A stretch of DNA of 30,696 nt from Chara braunii (Eukaryota > Streptophyta > Charophyceae > Charales > Characeae): contig BFEA01000011.1 of NCBI GenBank assembly GCA_003427395.1, forward strand, positions 5,878,795 to 5,909,490, read 5' to 3'. The position numbers and the translations under genes were made by a program. How positions within the stretch are numbered: the stretch's first letter is position 1; each line of letters opens with the position of its first letter. The notes under the pieces were generated by a model, which was not told where the DNA came from, made no database searches, and was given only the letters and a program-made list of their open reading frames with translations. This document shows positions 1-10,344 of this stretch, piece by piece.

Positions 1-42
<42 letters not shown>
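1..42. repeat. (GA)21 microsatellite at the window start
   Basis: Perfect GA dinucleotide run. The other end of the window is a CT run, so both ends stop in the same class of simple repeat. This suggests that the assembly broke at microsatellites. Confidence 0.97.
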
Positions 43-45
<3 letters not shown>

Positions 46-1438
46 TTACTTGCTTTCGTTGTTGCTGGCGGCCATAGCTGCGATCTTGAGAAAACTGTGT
101 ACATCATTTCAAGTTGGAATTAAGTTTTGAGTGTCCTCGCATTGTGCCGATCTTGCCATTGCGACTTTCATCCGGACGAGCCGGATCTTTGCACTGGTAT
201 CTGAACGGGGCTCTTTTTGTCCCCGCCCCCCGGCTGAGGAGGTGCACCCACGGTAGGAGGAAGGTGTTACCGAGGTGGAAGCGCTCATGCAGGCAAAAAG
301 GCGCTCGACAGGGATCAGTCAGGCAGGCATGAGGTAGAAGAGGGAAGTGTGTGGCGTGGGAGAGGAGGAGTGCGCTTGTGGAGGAGAAGGGCACGCAATG
401 CAAGGAAGAGAGTGCCGAGTAGCCATGGTGAGACACCCGCATCGTGGTGAAGAAGTAAAACGAGCACAAGAGAGAAGCATGCGACAGTGGAAGAAGCGGA
501 CGAGGCAAAGGGAAGGCGCACAGCACAAGGGGGCTCGCAAGCGGAGGAAGAGTGCAGCACGCAGCATGCGTAAATGAGTGTAAAAGGAACCGCATGGGGG
601 TGGAGGGCTGGTGTGAAAGGAAATAGAGGCGATCTGAAAGAGAAAAAAGAAGTCGCAATTTAAAAACAAAAAAAAAAGGAGAAAGGGCGTGGTGGTTGTG
701 TGTGAGAACACCCTCACACTTCTTCGATAGAGTGCTCGACGTGATTGCAGTCAGACACATCGGGGCTGTACTGCGGGAAGGCACGGGACAGTGCATATGC
801 CCTGGGAAGGAATTTGAGTGACGGCCTTGGCTCAGTTGAAACATCTGTGAGCTGTTGAGCTCGAGGACTCAGCCGCGAGTCAGGTGAAGAGCAGACCAGC
901 GTTCAAGTCCAACGAGCATCAAGTCTGACCACTCGATCAAGTGTGTGAGCGCGCCAACCGGCGATGATGGAGAAAGGTGCAGCGCTGCAACGTTCGAGGA
1001 TGAAAGGCCGGCGTGGTGTGATAAAAAGACAAAAGAAGAAGTGTGGTGTGCGTGGTAAAGAAAAGCTGCAGCATGCAGGTAGGGGAAAGCTGGTGTAATT
1101 GGAACAAGGCCGGCAGGGGAGAGAGATGACCGCAGCTGTGAACAAAAACCAAAAAATCTGGGGTTTGGCGGGGGAAAAAGATGAGGAGAAATGGGAAACT
1201 TGTAAAAGGGGTGCAGCGGACCTACTGACGTCAGCAAGCGAGAGAAAGTCTTCGATGAGCTTGGAGGTGAGGTATTTGATGTCCTTAGCCTTGCATGATG
1301 CGGTTATGGCGCTAATTCTCTGTTATGTCGATCTTTCCCTGGACTGAGCTGCAAGAGTTCGTCTTTCTGTTGCTGTCAAAGTAAGTCCTAAGTTGGTAGG
1401 AGGTTTAGGTGCCAGTCTGCAACAAGCCATTGCGTAAA
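43..1438. other. Purine-rich non-coding stretch, no gene supported
   Basis: Long stretches are G/A-rich on the plus strand, which opens artificial Pro/Ser/Leu/Phe-rich frames on the minus strand (for example 104-844). I see no conserved motif, no convincing splice structure and no recognisable domain. Nothing is annotated here. Confidence 0.6.
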
Positions 1439-1690
1439 GTAGCAAGCACGGGCGTTGAATGGATGGCACTTGTTAAACAACCCATCTAGTCCAAGCAACG
1501 GTGCGTGCAAGGGAACCACATGCATACAAGTGCTCCCCAAGGTCTTTGAGGGGTTACCCTGCAACCGGCAAACGTGTGAAGTAGCAAGCACGGGCATTGA
1601 GCGGCGGGCTCCAGTTAAACAACCCGTCCCTGTCTAGCCCAAGAAACGGTAGTGACTGGCGTACGAGCGAACCGCGTGTGTACGAGCGCT
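1439..1690. repeat. Degenerate two-unit tandem repeat (period about 142)
   Basis: Unit 1 (1439-1534) and unit 2 (1581-1690) both start with GTAGCAAGCACGGGC. They then share GTTAAACAACCC, a TAG(T/C)CCAAG(C/A)AACGGT block, GGAACCAC/CGAACCGC and a final TACAAGTGCT/TACGAGCGCT. Differences are spread out and partly indels, so the duplication is old. I do not recognise the family; it could be part of an LTR or leader. Confidence 0.7.
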
Positions 1691-3025
1691 GACCCAGGGA
1701 GGTGCAGGCACTACTTGGCCACGTCGTCTGTTGGCTACATTAAACAATTCTTGAGGACTGTGTTGGCTGTCCCTAAACTGCCAGTTGGCCAACATAGTTG
1801 TCAAAACTTTTCTCTGTAGAAGAGTCCGTTAAATGAGGCAATTGCGGAACTAGACATCAGTTCCGTTTAGATTGCGGGTCTAGAGTCATGCGGGTTAGAG
1901 TTGGGGACATACAAGTCCAGTCGAGGGGGCTACGTCAAAGTCTAAGGGGTTGTGGAATAGGGTCTGTACAGACTAACTGTTGTATGAATTTTCCAAGATG
2001 GATGACTACCCCATGTATTCTGTATTGGCTTTTTGTCGTACTCATACAACCCCTTCTCCATTTCTTCTTTTCCCTGGGATTCTGGCGTAGTGTACACATT
2101 CCAGTGATAGACCGCCGTAGTGGTAGAAATACTTTACAGCCAGGGGACAAAGGGTGCGAAGAACCGCAAAAGAGAAGACAAGGGCAGAAGATTGGACACA
2201 GTGACGAGTGACGAAGGAGTTGAAAAGAGGAAGGAAGGATGAGAGAAGGGACAGACTTCCAGTGGCGGGACACCAACGGTAGCAATTGGAACCGGGCCTT
2301 CCATCGTGACAATAGATGACCGCCTCGCGGAAGCAAAAAGCGAAAAGGCAGAGGCGAAGTAAAGAAAGGAAGACTTGTAGGCAGCGAGAAAGCATGTGGA
2401 AGGAGACAAAGAAAAGATGCAGCAGGTGGTCCGAGGAGAAATTGTTGTCCACTTGTAAAAAATAGCAAAAGAGAGTGGTCAACCAGTCGTAAACCAGGTA
2501 GCTGTGCTGACCCTCAACAATCAGCTGGCAATTGAAGAGTTGTGAAAGAAGTTGAAGACCTCGGTGCAGATGATGGAAAAAGACCGCCTCTTAGTCGAAC
2601 CAAAACTTTAGTACCCTCGACACTGACCTTAGTGTCCTCAATACTAACTTGAGAACTTCAAATGAGAATATAAAGGGGAGGGTGGAGGGAGCCACAAGGA
2701 GGCTGAGGGAGGCAGGAAGGAGGGAGGGTGGAAGGAGGGAGGAAGTCGGGAGGAGGAGAAGAAAATTCTAAGAAGAGGAAGAGGAACACAAGAAGAAAAG
2801 GAAGGGAAGGAGAAGCAGCATAAGGGCTTGCGCGTTGTTGGTTGATCATTGTCGACTGGAGGCTTCATCGTCGAATCGTCGGCATGGCTGACTTAAGTGA
2901 GTCTCCATGTGTGTGTGGTAGTGGCAGCAGTGTTAGTGGTGGAGCGAGGCAAAAGCATGGTGCGGTAGCGCGAGGCAAAAGCATGGCGCGCGGCGGCGCA
3001 TCGCAGAGGCATGGCACGACAGCGA
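1691..3025. other. No supported gene; GGA-rich patches
   Basis: Contains a strongly purine-rich stretch (about 2670-2820) and two partly repeated GCGAGGCAAAAGCATGG phrases at 2943-2986. A lysine/glutamate-coding patch at about 2495-2600 is broken by stops in every frame. No motif supports a gene. Confidence 0.5.
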
Positions 3026-3079
3026 GGTCCAGATCGGTGCGCGGTCTTAAGATCTTAAGACCGCGCACTGATCTGGACC
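3026..3079. repeat. 54-base near-perfect palindrome
   Basis: The arms run from GGTCCAGATC at the left to GATCTGGACC at the right around the centre AAGATCTT. Each base pairs with its partner except one pair (G at 3036 against A at 3069). There is no loop, so the sequence could extrude as a cruciform or be the fused inner end of an inverted duplication. A GC-rich CCGGCCGG patch follows directly. Confidence 0.93.
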
Positions 3080-3134
3080 ATCGATCCGGCCGGACCGGAC
3101 GACCGCGATCTTAGATTTCTTACATGACGTGGGC

Positions 3135-3176
3135 GATCCAGGCCGTGGGCCAGTAGGACCGACGACGGCCTGGATC
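3135..3176. repeat. 12-base inverted repeat (hairpin)
   Basis: GATCCAGGCCGT (3135-3146) is the exact reverse complement of ACGGCCTGGATC (3165-3176), with an 18-base spacer. It lies 56 bases from the larger palindrome and shares its GATC-containing ends, so the two may belong to one foldback element. Confidence 0.8.
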
Positions 3177-3345
3177 TGGGATTGGCTCCCTTAGTGATTT
3201 TAAACCGCAAGTACCTTTGGACGTTCGCTGCCGAAACATTCTGTGGTCAGTTCCCGAGCCTGACCGGGAGTCACGCGTTTGATGAGACGAAGTAGGGGGA
3301 AAAAAAAAACAGAAGTAACCCATTGTTTCTGTTTCAGGCCTGAAT

Positions 3346-3770
3346 GCAGTAGCGGTTTTCTATTCTCAAGTAGGCCTAGTGCAGCGTGAAAGGAGGGAAT
3401 TCTTTTTTGCCAAAACAAAGAAAAAGAAAGTTGTCCGTTGTTCCCGTCTGAGCAGTGTTCGCAGTAGAGGCTTTCTATTCGCCAGTACTGCGTGATTGAC
3501 GGGCAATATCTGGCAAAAAAAAAAGAAAAAAACAAAGCAATTGTCAGATTTTGTTTGTCCTCTGGTTGCTTGTGATCATTAGAGGATTTCTATTCGCCAA
3601 TACTACGTGATTGGCCGCCGATTTAAAGTCAGCGTGGGAGACCCAAAAAAAAAAAAAAAAAAAAGTTCCCAGACTCCGTTTTGATTGGAGGCCACCTCCA
3701 AGTGCACTGGCGGGAGGATTTTTGTTCACCAACGCTGCGTGGCCTCGTTTTTTTTTCTTTTTTTTTTTCG
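3346..3770 (+). repeat. Degenerate tandem repeat, about 115-base unit, four copies
   Basis: Units begin near 3346, 3461, 3577 and about 3705. Each contains a version of AGAGGATTTCTATTCGCCAATACTACGTGATTGG followed by an A-rich tract (written out here only as a consensus of the units, and variable between them). Unit 4 is the most diverged and is interrupted by poly-T. Homopolymers at 3643-3664 and 3750-3769 belong to these A/T-rich spacers. The small open frames across it are not genes. Confidence 0.65.
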
Positions 3771-4258
3771 TTTTCAACTGGAGGCCGCCTCCATCCTTGA
3801 TACAAGCCCAGCCCGAAGCTACACCGACCCTGCAGGGCGACCTCCGCGCATGCCAGAGGTCGGGAAAAAGTAGTTAGGTTAGGTACTGGCGGTTTAATAG
3901 CGTAGGGAAGAAAGACAGGGTTAGAAATGAGAATACTTAGCGTGGTTCCTGACTCAAATCGAAACATCTAATGGACTGCTGATTGCAGATGATGCCATTT
4001 GAAGACCGGTCAACACCAAGGAACTACAAGCCAATTCACGACTGAGAGATGTTTGTCAAGTAGTGCCCCTTTTGCAACAACAATCACCAATAAATACTCC
4101 CATCGCTCGCCAAACCTTCCTTCACCCTTCCACCAGTCCATGTTCGACTTGTGGATGAGAAGAGCAGCTGGCTGTTAGTCAACACAACGCCAGTCAGCCT
4201 TTGGCGGGCACCGCACTCTTGATCTCGCCGGCTATAGATAGTGCTCCTGCGGGGAACT
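3771..4258. other. Non-coding; presumed internal leader of the minus-strand LTR element at 4.26 kb
   Basis: On the minus strand this follows directly downstream of the primer-binding site at 4259-4270, the place of a retrotransposon leader. No gag-like reading frame can be recognised, so the internal region is truncated, diverged or replaced. The left boundary is not visible. Confidence 0.35.
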
Positions 4259-4270
4259 GCTCTGATACCA
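4259..4270 (-). promoter_or_regulatory. Primer-binding site for initiator tRNA-Met
   Basis: The minus strand reads TGGTATCAGAGC, the exact complement of the 3' end of plant initiator tRNA-Met. It starts 3 bases after a CA dinucleotide (4274-4275 on the plus strand as TG) that would be the LTR end. The same 3-base spacing occurs in the complete element at 23.55 kb. This marks the junction between a 5' LTR (to the right) and an internal region (to the left). Confidence 0.85.
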
Positions 4271-4273
4271 AAT

Positions 4274-4818
4274 TGCAAGGAAGGTGCGTGCGAGAAACTT
4301 GATACATGGCCGACATGAACTCCGTTGATCAACATGTATGAGATGACCAGACAGAGTTGACAAGGCAAATCACATTTGTCTCTTGATTAAGAAAGCTTTC
4401 TTCTCACCTCCAACCTATCATGCAACAGTGAAGAGAGAGTCCATGACTCGCCCCTGATGCCACTGACCAGTCAGTATGAAGGCCCATCCTACTGCTACAC
4501 CTAGCCTGCACTACCCATCCTCCCTGCGATAGAATTCTGTCCCACCTGCTGATGACCCCTGGGAGACTTGTCATGCCGGAGTTCTTCCCTTCTGACCACC
4601 AGGTAAGTTCCATCAACCTCTCTCATGGTCCATGACTCGCCCCTCATGCCACTGACCAGTCAGTATGAAGGCCCATCCTACTGCTACACCTAGCCTACAC
4701 TACCCATCCTCCCTGCAAAAGAATTCTGCCCCACCTGCTGATGACCCCTTGGAGACTTGTCATGCTGGAGTTCTTCCCTTCTGACCACAAGGTAAGTTCC
4801 GTCAACCTCTCTCATGGC
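4274..4818 (-). mobile_element. 5' LTR (partial extent) of a second LTR retrotransposon family
   Basis: The LTR 3' end is fixed by the adjacent PBS. The part at about 4290-4440 aligns by eye with a fragment at about 26018-26203 through shared blocks such as TGATCAnCATG, GACCAGA, AAATCAC and GTCTCTTGATTA. The LTR also contains the 189-base tandem duplication at 4441-4818. I cannot place the outer LTR end, which may lie beyond 4818, and no second LTR of the same element is visible. Confidence 0.55.
4441..4818. repeat. 189-base tandem duplication, two units
   Basis: Unit 1 is 4441-4629 and unit 2 is 4630-4818; they match with only scattered substitutions and no evident indel. Each starts CCATGACTCGCCCCT and ends GTTCC(A/G)TCAACCTCTCTCATGG. 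Each carries a splice-donor-like AGGTAAGT. A similar CAGGTAnG stretch sits in the LTR of the 15.6-24.6 kb element, so the copies may duplicate an LTR regulatory segment. Confidence 0.93.
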
Positions 4819-5400
4819 CTTCCTTCACCTCCCAAGGATCCCGCTACCCTCTGTGTACACGGCGTCCTACAGCCATGGCGCTCGCCTTTTTCCTCAGAGC
4901 ACAGTAGTATGGCGCTTGCCACTGCACGACTCTGCTCCTCCCTACACGCATGCGTTGACTTAAAGCTGGCACAGCAGCGACCTGCATCTGTATGTTCCCT
5001 TGACTGGTTCAGCCTCGACTTATCTACAGTCTCTGGGCTCTTCTTCGTCGGGTAGATAATGCCTACCAGAATGTTTGGGTGTCCGGTGAAACCTACCCGG
5101 TCCAAGCAGAGTTACAAAGTCCCTCTCCTGGGCCTACCAGGCCCTCACGGACCCGGGACCCAAGACCTACCAGCTCTGAACAGCCTGCCACGCAGCCCCA
5201 GGGGCCTGAAAAGTCTATTGTGATTCTTGGCACTGAACCTCCAAGAAACGCCCCACCATACGTAGAATCTGCATTCTGGACAACCTTCAAAGAACAGCTG
5301 AGAGGAAGTATAACAACAACATCAAGAAACGTGAAGTTTACAAGCCAAGCAGGCCTTTTGGAGCTTATTCACCTGCCCGAAGAAAAACAAAAAAAAAACT
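4819..5400. other. No supported gene
   Basis: Open frames on both strands are short and show no recognisable domain. The region may be the remainder of the LTR starting at 4274, but I cannot show its end. Confidence 0.4.
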
Positions 5401-5408
5401 TAAAAAAA
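5401..5408. repeat. Left target-site duplication of the foldback element
   Basis: TAAAAAAA is repeated at 5780-5787, exactly flanking the inverted-repeat element. The word is low-complexity, so chance identity is possible. Confidence 0.55.
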
Positions 5409-5779
5409 GGGATAATTTTTAAAATGCCCCTCCGACTTCCATTTATTTGCGGTTTGCCCCTCCGACGGCCGACTTACCCTGGCCCCTGGGGCCTCTGAAG
5501 TTTCCTGCAGGCCCCTGTCAGTGAGGGGTGCAACTTTCCAGCATACCCCTGTGGCTCTTGGTGGCATTTTCACCGTTCCCTTGGCCCTGGGAGGGGAGCT
5601 ACAGGGGCATACTGGAAATTTGGAACCGATACTGGTAGGGGCATATTGAACATGTTTCAGGCCCAAACGATGCCAGGGGTTTTTCGGAAACTTCGATTGT
5701 TGTCAGAGGGACGCAACAGGGTAATGCAGCCGTCTGCTGCAAATAAATGGACGCCGAAGGGGCATTTCGAAAATTTTCC
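5409..5779. mobile_element. Foldback MITE with long imperfect terminal inverted repeats
   Basis: The left end (5409-5450) and the reverse complement of the right end (5738-5779) share AAATGCCCCT and CCATTTATTTGC at matching spacing. The homology continues inward: GACGGCCGACTTACCCTGG pairs with a GACGGCTGCATTACCCTG block, AAGTTTCCTGC with AAGTTTCCGAA, and TTTCCAGCATACCCCTGTGGCTC (5533-5555) with the reverse complement of 5594-5617. Almost the whole element folds on itself around about 5575. It has no coding capacity and is flanked by 8-base TAAAAAAA repeats. An 8-base duplication fits hAT-like and long TIRs fit Mutator-like families, so the superfamily is left open. Confidence 0.82.
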
Positions 5780-5787
5780 TAAAAAAA
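5780..5787. repeat. Right target-site duplication of the foldback element
   Basis: Second copy of TAAAAAAA, directly after the right terminal inverted repeat. Confidence 0.55.
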
Positions 5788-6734
5788 AGAAACAATACAT
5801 TATTATATTCTTGAGGAAATTCATTCACATGTACCTTCCTCCTGGCTATCGTACGAACCTAGAGCTGTTGAGCTGTTCTCTTTCATGACATTCAGGTTGT
5901 TCCCTTCAACAGTAAGAACTACTAAGAAGTTATCCCTGCACCACCTTTCAGCAGAAAAAGGAATTTGCTTCTATTCATGCCCAATGTGGCATGCTGATCG
6001 CCTCTCTTCGCTGCAAAACTTCCCTTTCCTAGTGCCACAATTGCAAATCTGATCACATGCCTACGGTCAGCCTTGAGCTTAGGATGCCAATTCTTACCAG
6101 TGCGCCCCAGCATGCTCGAATGGATTCGACCTTGCTTTACTTGCTTTGGCCTTCATCATTGCATCCAAACCATCCAGTACCCATTCACACGACTCCAGCT
6201 TGAGCTCTGCAGGGACAAGCAGCAAAACCAGAAGATGCAATCTACTCAATCCAAGCTTGAACACGCGCACGAGCTCCCACCTAGCTCAATCTGAAAAGTT
6301 GAACCAACCTCGAGCAGTGCTGGCAAGTAGTAGCAACCACTTAATATAAGGAACAAATCGGCACCAGAGACTGGGATACCAATTTTTCTGACAACAAAAC
6401 TAACAAGCTGATGTGAGTCCACCCTCATCCAGTGGGCTTCAACACATAATAAAATAAAATACCATGAACTAAGTCAGTAAAGATAATGCACGAGAATACT
6501 GCAAGATGGGATTCAGCGACTCGTGAAAACCACCTCGAGAGTCGAAACTATAGTACCACATTGTCCGAAGCAGACCAGCTATCTGTCCACACTGTACGAC
6601 CCCGACAACCCCTCAGAAAAGGCCCATCAAGACATATTTTCAGTCTGGCTTGAATAGAGCTCCAAGATGTATAAAGGGTGTTCTTCTAAGGTGGAATTTT
6701 AAGACCAGACCTAAGTAAAGTTGTTAGGTGTTTC
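5788..6734. other. No supported gene
   Basis: The best-looking short frame is on the minus strand at 5922-6113 (63 codons, basic). I recognise no domain in it and see no convincing splice partners. Composition is unremarkable and typical of intron or intergenic DNA. Confidence 0.45.
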
Positions 6735-6810
6735 GCTGTTTTGAAGAAGGTGAGATTCGAGCCCAGGACCTCCGAGTACAGCCTGTTAGCTAGGCATAGA
6801 AGGCAGTCCT
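6735..6810 (-). repeat. tRNA-derived (SINE-like) remnant
   Basis: Read on the minus strand, TAGCTAACAGG (6782-6792) resembles a Pol III A box and GGCTCGAATCTC (6752-6763) a B box, joined by ACTCGGAGGTCCTG as in many tRNA-derived repeats. The spacing between the boxes (about 18 bases) is shorter than in a real tRNA (about 32), so this is not a functional tRNA gene. A tail and target duplications are not identified. Confidence 0.4.
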
Positions 6811-8905
6811 TTTTTTTTGTTTTTAACATAGCACTCACTGATGCCCCATCTACTCTGACAGTCTGGTTGCTTTTCACCGGCAAGCATCCAAGTAAATCAA
6901 CAAAGGGGTAGAAGCAAAGAGAGACCAGCTCAGTCCCATGTACAAGGCACCTGTGGCTGTGAGAAGCTGTTTGCAGTGCAATAACAGCGCAATTGGAGGG
7001 GCAACTATAATTTCAAACATCCGCGCCGCTTTAGCCAGGGGACAGTCGCTCAAAGGTGTACGGCAGCTAATCGTATACCATTTTTGCAGCCCAGACGGGC
7101 TCCCTCTGCTGTATTGCCGCTCTTCAATGCTCAGGCCGCATCAATTCATAACAGCCCCTCCTCACTGATATATTCTCTCAAACCTGCGTCCCTTGCAAGT
7201 TTCAAGTCATTCAAAAGCACAACCCCATTCTACTCAGTGCTGCGCCTCTATACTGTTCAAAATCTCCACACAACCCCTTTTATCGTCGTTTACCTCTATG
7301 TCGTGCCTTTGATCAAACTCCTCCCAGGTCCCGGTGGCCTGCACTATTTTAACTTGTTATAGTTAACCCCATCAGAACACATCTCAGCACATTTGACGAG
7401 TGGAGCGGCGAGGCCCTGTGGCCACGCGCTATAGGGCTATTTCCAAATGCTGACAGGTGAAGGGGCCGCGGCACATAAAGTCTGCCTGGCGGCAGCTAGA
7501 AAGGGCAAAAAAGACAAAAAGTCGACGGGGGAGGGGGCAGGCGCTGAGGAAAATACGAAATACCCCGCCGGGACTCCTCCGCCACGGTGGATTAGGGCGG
7601 AGCCACCGCTGCCCTCGACTCTTACACCACTGTCAATTTTCTGTGGTGCGAATAACAATTTTTTTGTGGGGCAACCGACAGGCTTTAAATTCCTTTAATG
7701 CATGTGGCACAACCTTTACTGTGACTGGCACCACGGGTAAGGCGGCCCTGATTGACAGCAATACTTCACCTCCACTGTCCAGATCACTGTGAAGCAAGAA
7801 GAAGCCATCACGTGGTGCTCATGAGCACTGACAATCAGTTAGAAAAGGAGTTTTAAGGCGCTCCCAACCGCCCAGATCGAGATCCAAAGCCCAGCAAACC
7901 GAGATAGGCAAGAGATTGGAGTGCAGCGTATCCCTGCGGCCCATTTAGCTATAGAGGATTGTTCTGATGTCTGGACAGGATAGCCTACTGAAAAACCTGA
8001 AGTGTTTGAATTTTCTCACACACGGATTGGAATCACATAGTTATTTTGTAAGCTAGCTTCCTAAACTTGAGCTTGCCCTCCATGGGGGCTACACAAGGTT
8101 GCATGTGTGTTAAGTATGTTCCTCAGTTGATTTTTCTCAGAAAAAGTGTGGCCTTCTGCGCATTCCCAGAGGAGCCCGAGTGCGGGATCTTTTCTCATTT
8201 GAGTGTTGGCTGTCAAGGGGGGATAAGGGGGGTATACAGTGGCTTTAAAGAGGCTAAAGCAGTTTAAGGGGTGTAAGGGGGGCTGTCTTAGTCTGATTCT
8301 TTTATTTAACTTTTTTCTTTTTGAACTTCGATTCCGGAATTCAGATATGACCCTCACCCAAAAGCCGTCAGCATTGCAAATCTACACAGCATTTTTCTTC
8401 CGGATCTTTTTTTTCTTTTTTCCTTTTCTTTTTGCGCTGGGGCTTCCCGAAACTCTGCCTGGGGCTGATGCCTGGCCGGGCAACCGGGCATGAGTCCGGG
8501 CACAAGTTGCGTGCTCGGGCGGCCAGAAAAACAACCTAGGTATGTTCCATATATTCGTTGCATCAAGTAAGTTGAATTCAGCAAGGAGTTCTGAGGTAAG
8601 TCAGGTGACCCTCCGCCAAAAGTCTTTGCATTGCAGATTATCGTAAATTTCTCTTTTACGGAGAAAGACATGGTTTTGTGCACTGCAAGACACTGGCTGC
8701 AAACCTCCTGTCCGGATCTGTCCAACTCCAAGCCTGCCAGACATCTGCCCTTACGACCTTGCCTCAGACCAGTTACAAACACGGAGTATACACTCCCTCT
8801 AGTGGCCATGTAATAATCTATTAATCTTCAAAGATGGAAAAACAACAAAGCTCTGCTTGATACCAGGACTTTGATTGTCAACCTCCACCGTGCGATTCTC
8901 CCTCC
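6811..8905. other. No supported gene
   Basis: Short frames only. Local features are a GGGG-rich patch at about 8215-8285 built from repeated AAGGGGGG words. There is also a loose pair of similar 40-base stretches at about 8346-8385 and 8605-8645 (TGACCCTC...CAAAAG...GCATTGCA). None supports a gene. Confidence 0.45.
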
Positions 8906-8940
8906 AAGAGTGGGTCCATCTGTTTTGGCTATCATGAACA
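8906..8940 (+). repeat. 35-base exact direct repeat, copy 1
   Basis: Begins AAGAGTGGGTCCATC and ends GGCTATCATGAACA. It is identical to 9154-9188, with 213 bases in between. Flanking sequence does not continue the match. Confidence 0.95.
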
Positions 8941-9153
8941 GACACAACTCCCAACAACCAATCACAAGAAAGAACCTGCGAAGATCACAATTGGAATTCA
9001 CACTGATGATGAGCCACTCAAACAGCTATCGTAACAGAGTTTATTCCAATATCTCGCCACTCTCAGAACTCACACCCCACTCTCTATCCTACACCTAGTT
9101 AGTAGCGCCACATCTGCATAGCCTCCCAGAGGCCAGCGCCAACCACCCTGATG

Positions 9154-9188
9154 AAGAGTGGGTCCATCTGTTTTGGCTATCATGAACA
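9154..9188 (+). repeat. 35-base exact direct repeat, copy 2
   Basis: Identical to 8906-8940. It is either a recent local duplication, the footprint of a deletion between longer repeats, or a gap-filling artefact. Confidence 0.95.
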
Positions 9189-10344
9189 AAGACGCACACG
9201 ATTACTCCCTTGCCTACCGAAGCGAGGGCAGCCTACCTAAGCTAAGAGGAGTGTGAACAGAAGAGAGAGTGCATAAAATACTAGCATATAAAACTGCTAC
9301 TAGTCATTTGCGCAGAGCATATGATGTGAAGTGTATTGCAAAGCATTCTTCTGGAAGGTTCAAATGTGCATCCACGTTTTACCAGACGCCAAGGATTGAA
9401 CGTAAACAAATTAGGGTTCCCGCACCAGTACAAATTGCTTGCACGACACTTGCTCTGTGCGAATGGGGTTATCCTGTTTGGATAGCAACATCAGAGGGGT
9501 GGTGGTGTGAACCTCAACAAGGGTCTTCCTGTCCCCGCTAACTCTTTCATGCATGAAGGGGCATGGGCCTCTACACAAGGAAGAGCAAAACTGTGGGAAT
9601 CGAAGTGAAGACCCCTTCTTCTTCCCCACTCCCACTGTTCATCTGCAGCAGATAAATGAAAGCCTGATGTCACTCTGCCCATAAGGGGATGGCGAGCAGT
9701 TACCATTGGATTCCTCCTCTTAACCCATTGCCGCCACCCTCCGTTCCCCAATGTCTATGCGTTTTCCCACAGTCCATAGACACCCCCCAATATTGGACTG
9801 TTTGTCTCACGTGGGATCGCCCTTAACACATCAACAAGGGAGGAAAGAGAGGGACTTTCTGCAGGGTGACACAGGGTGATGCAGGGCCTTGTGTGATCAG
9901 AGCTTCGCATAAAATGGGGGACAAGGAGGGTAATTTTGCACACAAATGGGGAAGCCATCACCAAATGAATCATGATTGCTCTACGGCTTACCTTCTATTG
10001 TCTTCACTTGCAATCTTGGTTGATCATCATGAACTTGATCATTTGACATTGCCAAGATTATGCCATGCCTGTCTGATACCATTGCAACTTCAGGGTCCTT
10101 TTAAAGATCGATTTGAGGATGGTAGACGGACCAGAGCAACAACAACAGGAGAGAACATATCAAATAAAGATAGCGAAAGCAACCAAGCCCAACTGAACAC
10201 CATATAGCATATTCACGTCCAGCTTTGCCTTGCATCTTACACACAATTCTATTTTTTCTTCAAAAATTGCGGTTGTATTGTCACAGCTACCGTGTATTCT
10301 GGACAGCATCAGCCAAGTTCCTTTTTTCTTGTTCACTTTATTCC
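9189..10344. other. No supported gene
   Basis: No recognisable domain on either strand. Open frames are short and overlap each other, and I found no convincing exon. Confidence 0.45.

Noticed and set aside
104-844. 246-codon minus-strand open frame
   Set aside because: Cys/Phe/Pro/Ser/Leu-rich with no domain, explained by the purine-rich plus strand, with other frames open over the same stretch.
8346-8645. Two similar stretches around GCATTGCA and CAAAAG
   Set aside because: Similarity is confined to about 40 bases with gaps; not enough to call a repeat family.
9351-9372. B-box-like GGTTCAAATGT
   Set aside because: No A box upstream at any reasonable distance.
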